From Mesaphorura yosii (Eukaryota > Arthropoda > Collembola > Poduromorpha > Tullbergiidae), in the NCBI GenBank assembly GCA_009869945.1, contig WIXG01000004.1:62001-126000 (forward strand): a stretch of DNA of 64,000 bases, in the 5' to 3' direction. This document shows, in pieces, positions 62,623-64,000 of the stretch. Position 1 is the first letter of the stretch, and each line of letters begins with the position of its first letter. Both the position numbers and the translations under genes were made by a program. A model generated the notes under the pieces. The model made no database searches and had not been told where the DNA came from. It was given only the letters and a program-made list of their open reading frames with translations.

Positions 62623-64000
62623 ATGTCTCCATTAAAAATTCTTACAGCTTGTACATTAGTGTTCGCATTTCAAGTCGTACGCCTGAATTGTTCCGAGGCC
62701 GAGTCCAACAGTACGGATTTGGTTGTAAGTATAAATGGTGGTAAAGTTAAAGGAGAAGCGGCTAAGTCAAGATGGACAGAACAGCCATTTGTGGCTTTCA
62801 AAGGAATTCCGTATGCGAAACCGCCAGTTGGCGAATTAAGATTTCAAGTAAGCAATTTCCGTGTATACCAAAGAATGGACAAGCTCTTAACGCGTTCCAC
62901 AATGTTTAGCCACCTGAGAAACATGAGCACTGGTCTGGCATCCGAGAAAGTAAATATTCGTCGGCCTGTCCGCAACTGAGTCCAATGCAAGAACCGATCG
63001 GCGATGAAGACTGTCTCTACTTAAATGTGTTTACACCAACTTCAGCTCTTGTACGTTGGCTCAGAATTCAACGACTTTGTATCCCGATTTCATGATCAAA
63101 CTGCTATTGTTTTCAGGATTCCACTGGGAGTGACAAGAAGTCTGAGAAATTGCCGGTTCTGGTAAGACATGCCCGCACCGCATGCTTTTCAGAAAAACCC
63201 ACTGCGCCTTGTTACGATGAAACCTTGATGATGATCAGCTGTGATGCCTTTGCTCAGGTATTCATTCACGGAGGCGGCTTCCAGTATGAATCAGCGCAAG
63301 ATTACGGCTCAAACTATTGGATGGAGGAGAAAATGGTTTATGTGACCTTCAATTATCGACTTGGGATCCTGGGATTCCTACAAACAGCAGATGGAACCAT
63401 CTCTGGAAACATGGGGCTCAAGGATCAAGTACTTGTTTTAAAATGGGCAAGTTACACAAAACCATCCTGCAAAGAAATACAAAAGGCCATGAAGTCGCTG
63501 TCGTGCAGGTCCAGGAAAATATCGAATATTTCGGGGGTGACTCCGATCAGGTTACGCTAATGGGGGTATCGAGCGGCGGTGCTTCGGTTCAGCTGCACAT
63601 GCTGTCCGAGTTGTCCAAAGGTAAAATCCTTTAAGTTGGCTTACTCGGCGAGTACCAGGAACTGTTTTCTAAACAGGTTTGTTTCATCGAGCAATTTCTC
63701 AAAGTGGAACGGCTTTGAACCCGTGGGCTGTTGTGCGAGGGGACAAGACAGCAAAAATCGCTAAAAATACGGGCTGCGAGAAGAATTCAACAGAAGAATA
63801 TGTTGCTTGTCTAAAGGGGTTGAAGTTCCACGAAATCGTCGAGTCTCAAGCAAAGTTTGCGGTAAGCTAATTTTGAATTCATTGCTTTGTGAAAATTGAT
63901 CTGATTTGACCTGAACTGATGGCCTTTGTTAAAGGAATGGTTCATAGATCCACTGATCCCTGTTGGCCCCGTAGTCGAGAAAGTGCATCCTGGAGCATTT
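62623..64000 (+). CDS. Secreted carboxylesterase (type-B / COesterase family), 5' part, runs off the window
   Basis: Serine hydrolase of the carboxyl/cholinesterase family. Exons seen: 62623-62847, 62910-63050, 63117-63161, 63258-63446, 63509-63620, 63677-63861, 63935-64000 (open at the edge); phases agree, 286 residues present of an expected 550 or so. A signal peptide (MSPLKILTACTLVFAFQVV) is followed by the mature N-terminus VVSINGGKVKG, FVAFKGIPYAKPPVGELRF, the signature EDCLYLNV, the oxyanion-hole motif HGGGF (141-145), VYVTFNYRLGILGF, NMGLKDQ and the nucleophile elbow GVSSGG with Ser221, then FHRAISQSG. The usual elbow residue before the final Gly pair is Ala or Glu; here it is Ser. The Glu/Asp and His of the triad lie beyond the edge. 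The intron after VLKW begins GC. Detoxification, hormone or pheromone hydrolysis and digestion are all possible roles. Confidence 0.93.
63447..63508 (+). other. GC-AG intron in the carboxylesterase gene
   Basis: A 62-bp intron with donor TGG|GCAAGT, the best-matching form of a GC donor, and acceptor GTGCAG|GTCC. It is the only join that gives KWVQENIEYFGGDS, a strongly conserved esterase stretch. Confidence 0.85.

Noticed and set aside
62623..62979. Uninterrupted esterase frame past 62847
   Set aside because: It loses homology after GELRF; the GTAAGC donor at 62848 and acceptor at 62909 restore the esterase sequence.
1..64000. CRISPR arrays, bacterial operons, viral insertions
   Set aside because: No evenly spaced repeats, no polycistronic layout with ribosome-binding sites, and no recognisable viral protein frames.

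Overview
The window is nuclear DNA from an animal, most likely an arthropod. Genes are broken into exons by GT-AG introns (two are GC-AG), many only 60-100 bp long. Signal-peptide and extracellular protein families typical of Metazoa are present, and two genes carry a TATA box about 32 bp upstream of a TCAGT/TCACT-type initiator, as in arthropod core promoters. The species cannot be fixed from sequence alone; a non-insect pancrustacean is a guess. There is no sign of bacterial, organellar or viral sequence. Exon models were built by joining open frames at splice sites whose phases agree, so most are internally consistent from start codon to stop codon.

Layout. Positions 193-35961 hold one large minus-strand gene, a follistatin-like 4/5 homologue (signal peptide, follistatin/Kazal module, long acidic linker, two EF-hands, two Ig domains, large C-terminal domain). 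It has 15 coding exons, introns of 7.1 kb and 22.8 kb, and a predicted 1142 residues. A complete plus-strand CUB-trypsin protease gene (28574-30442, 7 exons) lies inside its 22.8 kb first coding intron. Positions 35962-47314 hold no gene I can support. A 937-bp element with 32-bp perfect terminal inverted repeats (47315-48251) follows; its ends match the CACWATGG terminus of Transib transposons.

From 48.8 kb to the end the window is gene-dense: a nucleotide-sugar transporter of the SLC35A family (+), an unidentified membrane protein (-), an unidentified acidic/serine-rich protein (+), a DUF229 (sulfatase/phosphatase-fold) type II membrane protein (-), a palmitoyl-protein thioesterase 2 (-), and the 5' half of a secreted carboxylesterase (+) that runs off the right edge. 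Neighbours are mostly convergent or divergent pairs with short spacers. The 3' ends of the acidic protein and DUF229 genes probably overlap in antisense.

The genes do not form an obvious pathway. The nearest links are shared compartments: most products are secreted or enter the secretory pathway (protease, esterase, follistatin-like, thioesterase), and the SLC35A transporter would feed glycosylation there. I found no CRISPR array, rRNA, convincing tRNA or clearly new multi-gene system. The items most worth checking are the Transib-like element, the two unidentified genes, the two GC-AG introns and the overlapping 3' ends.
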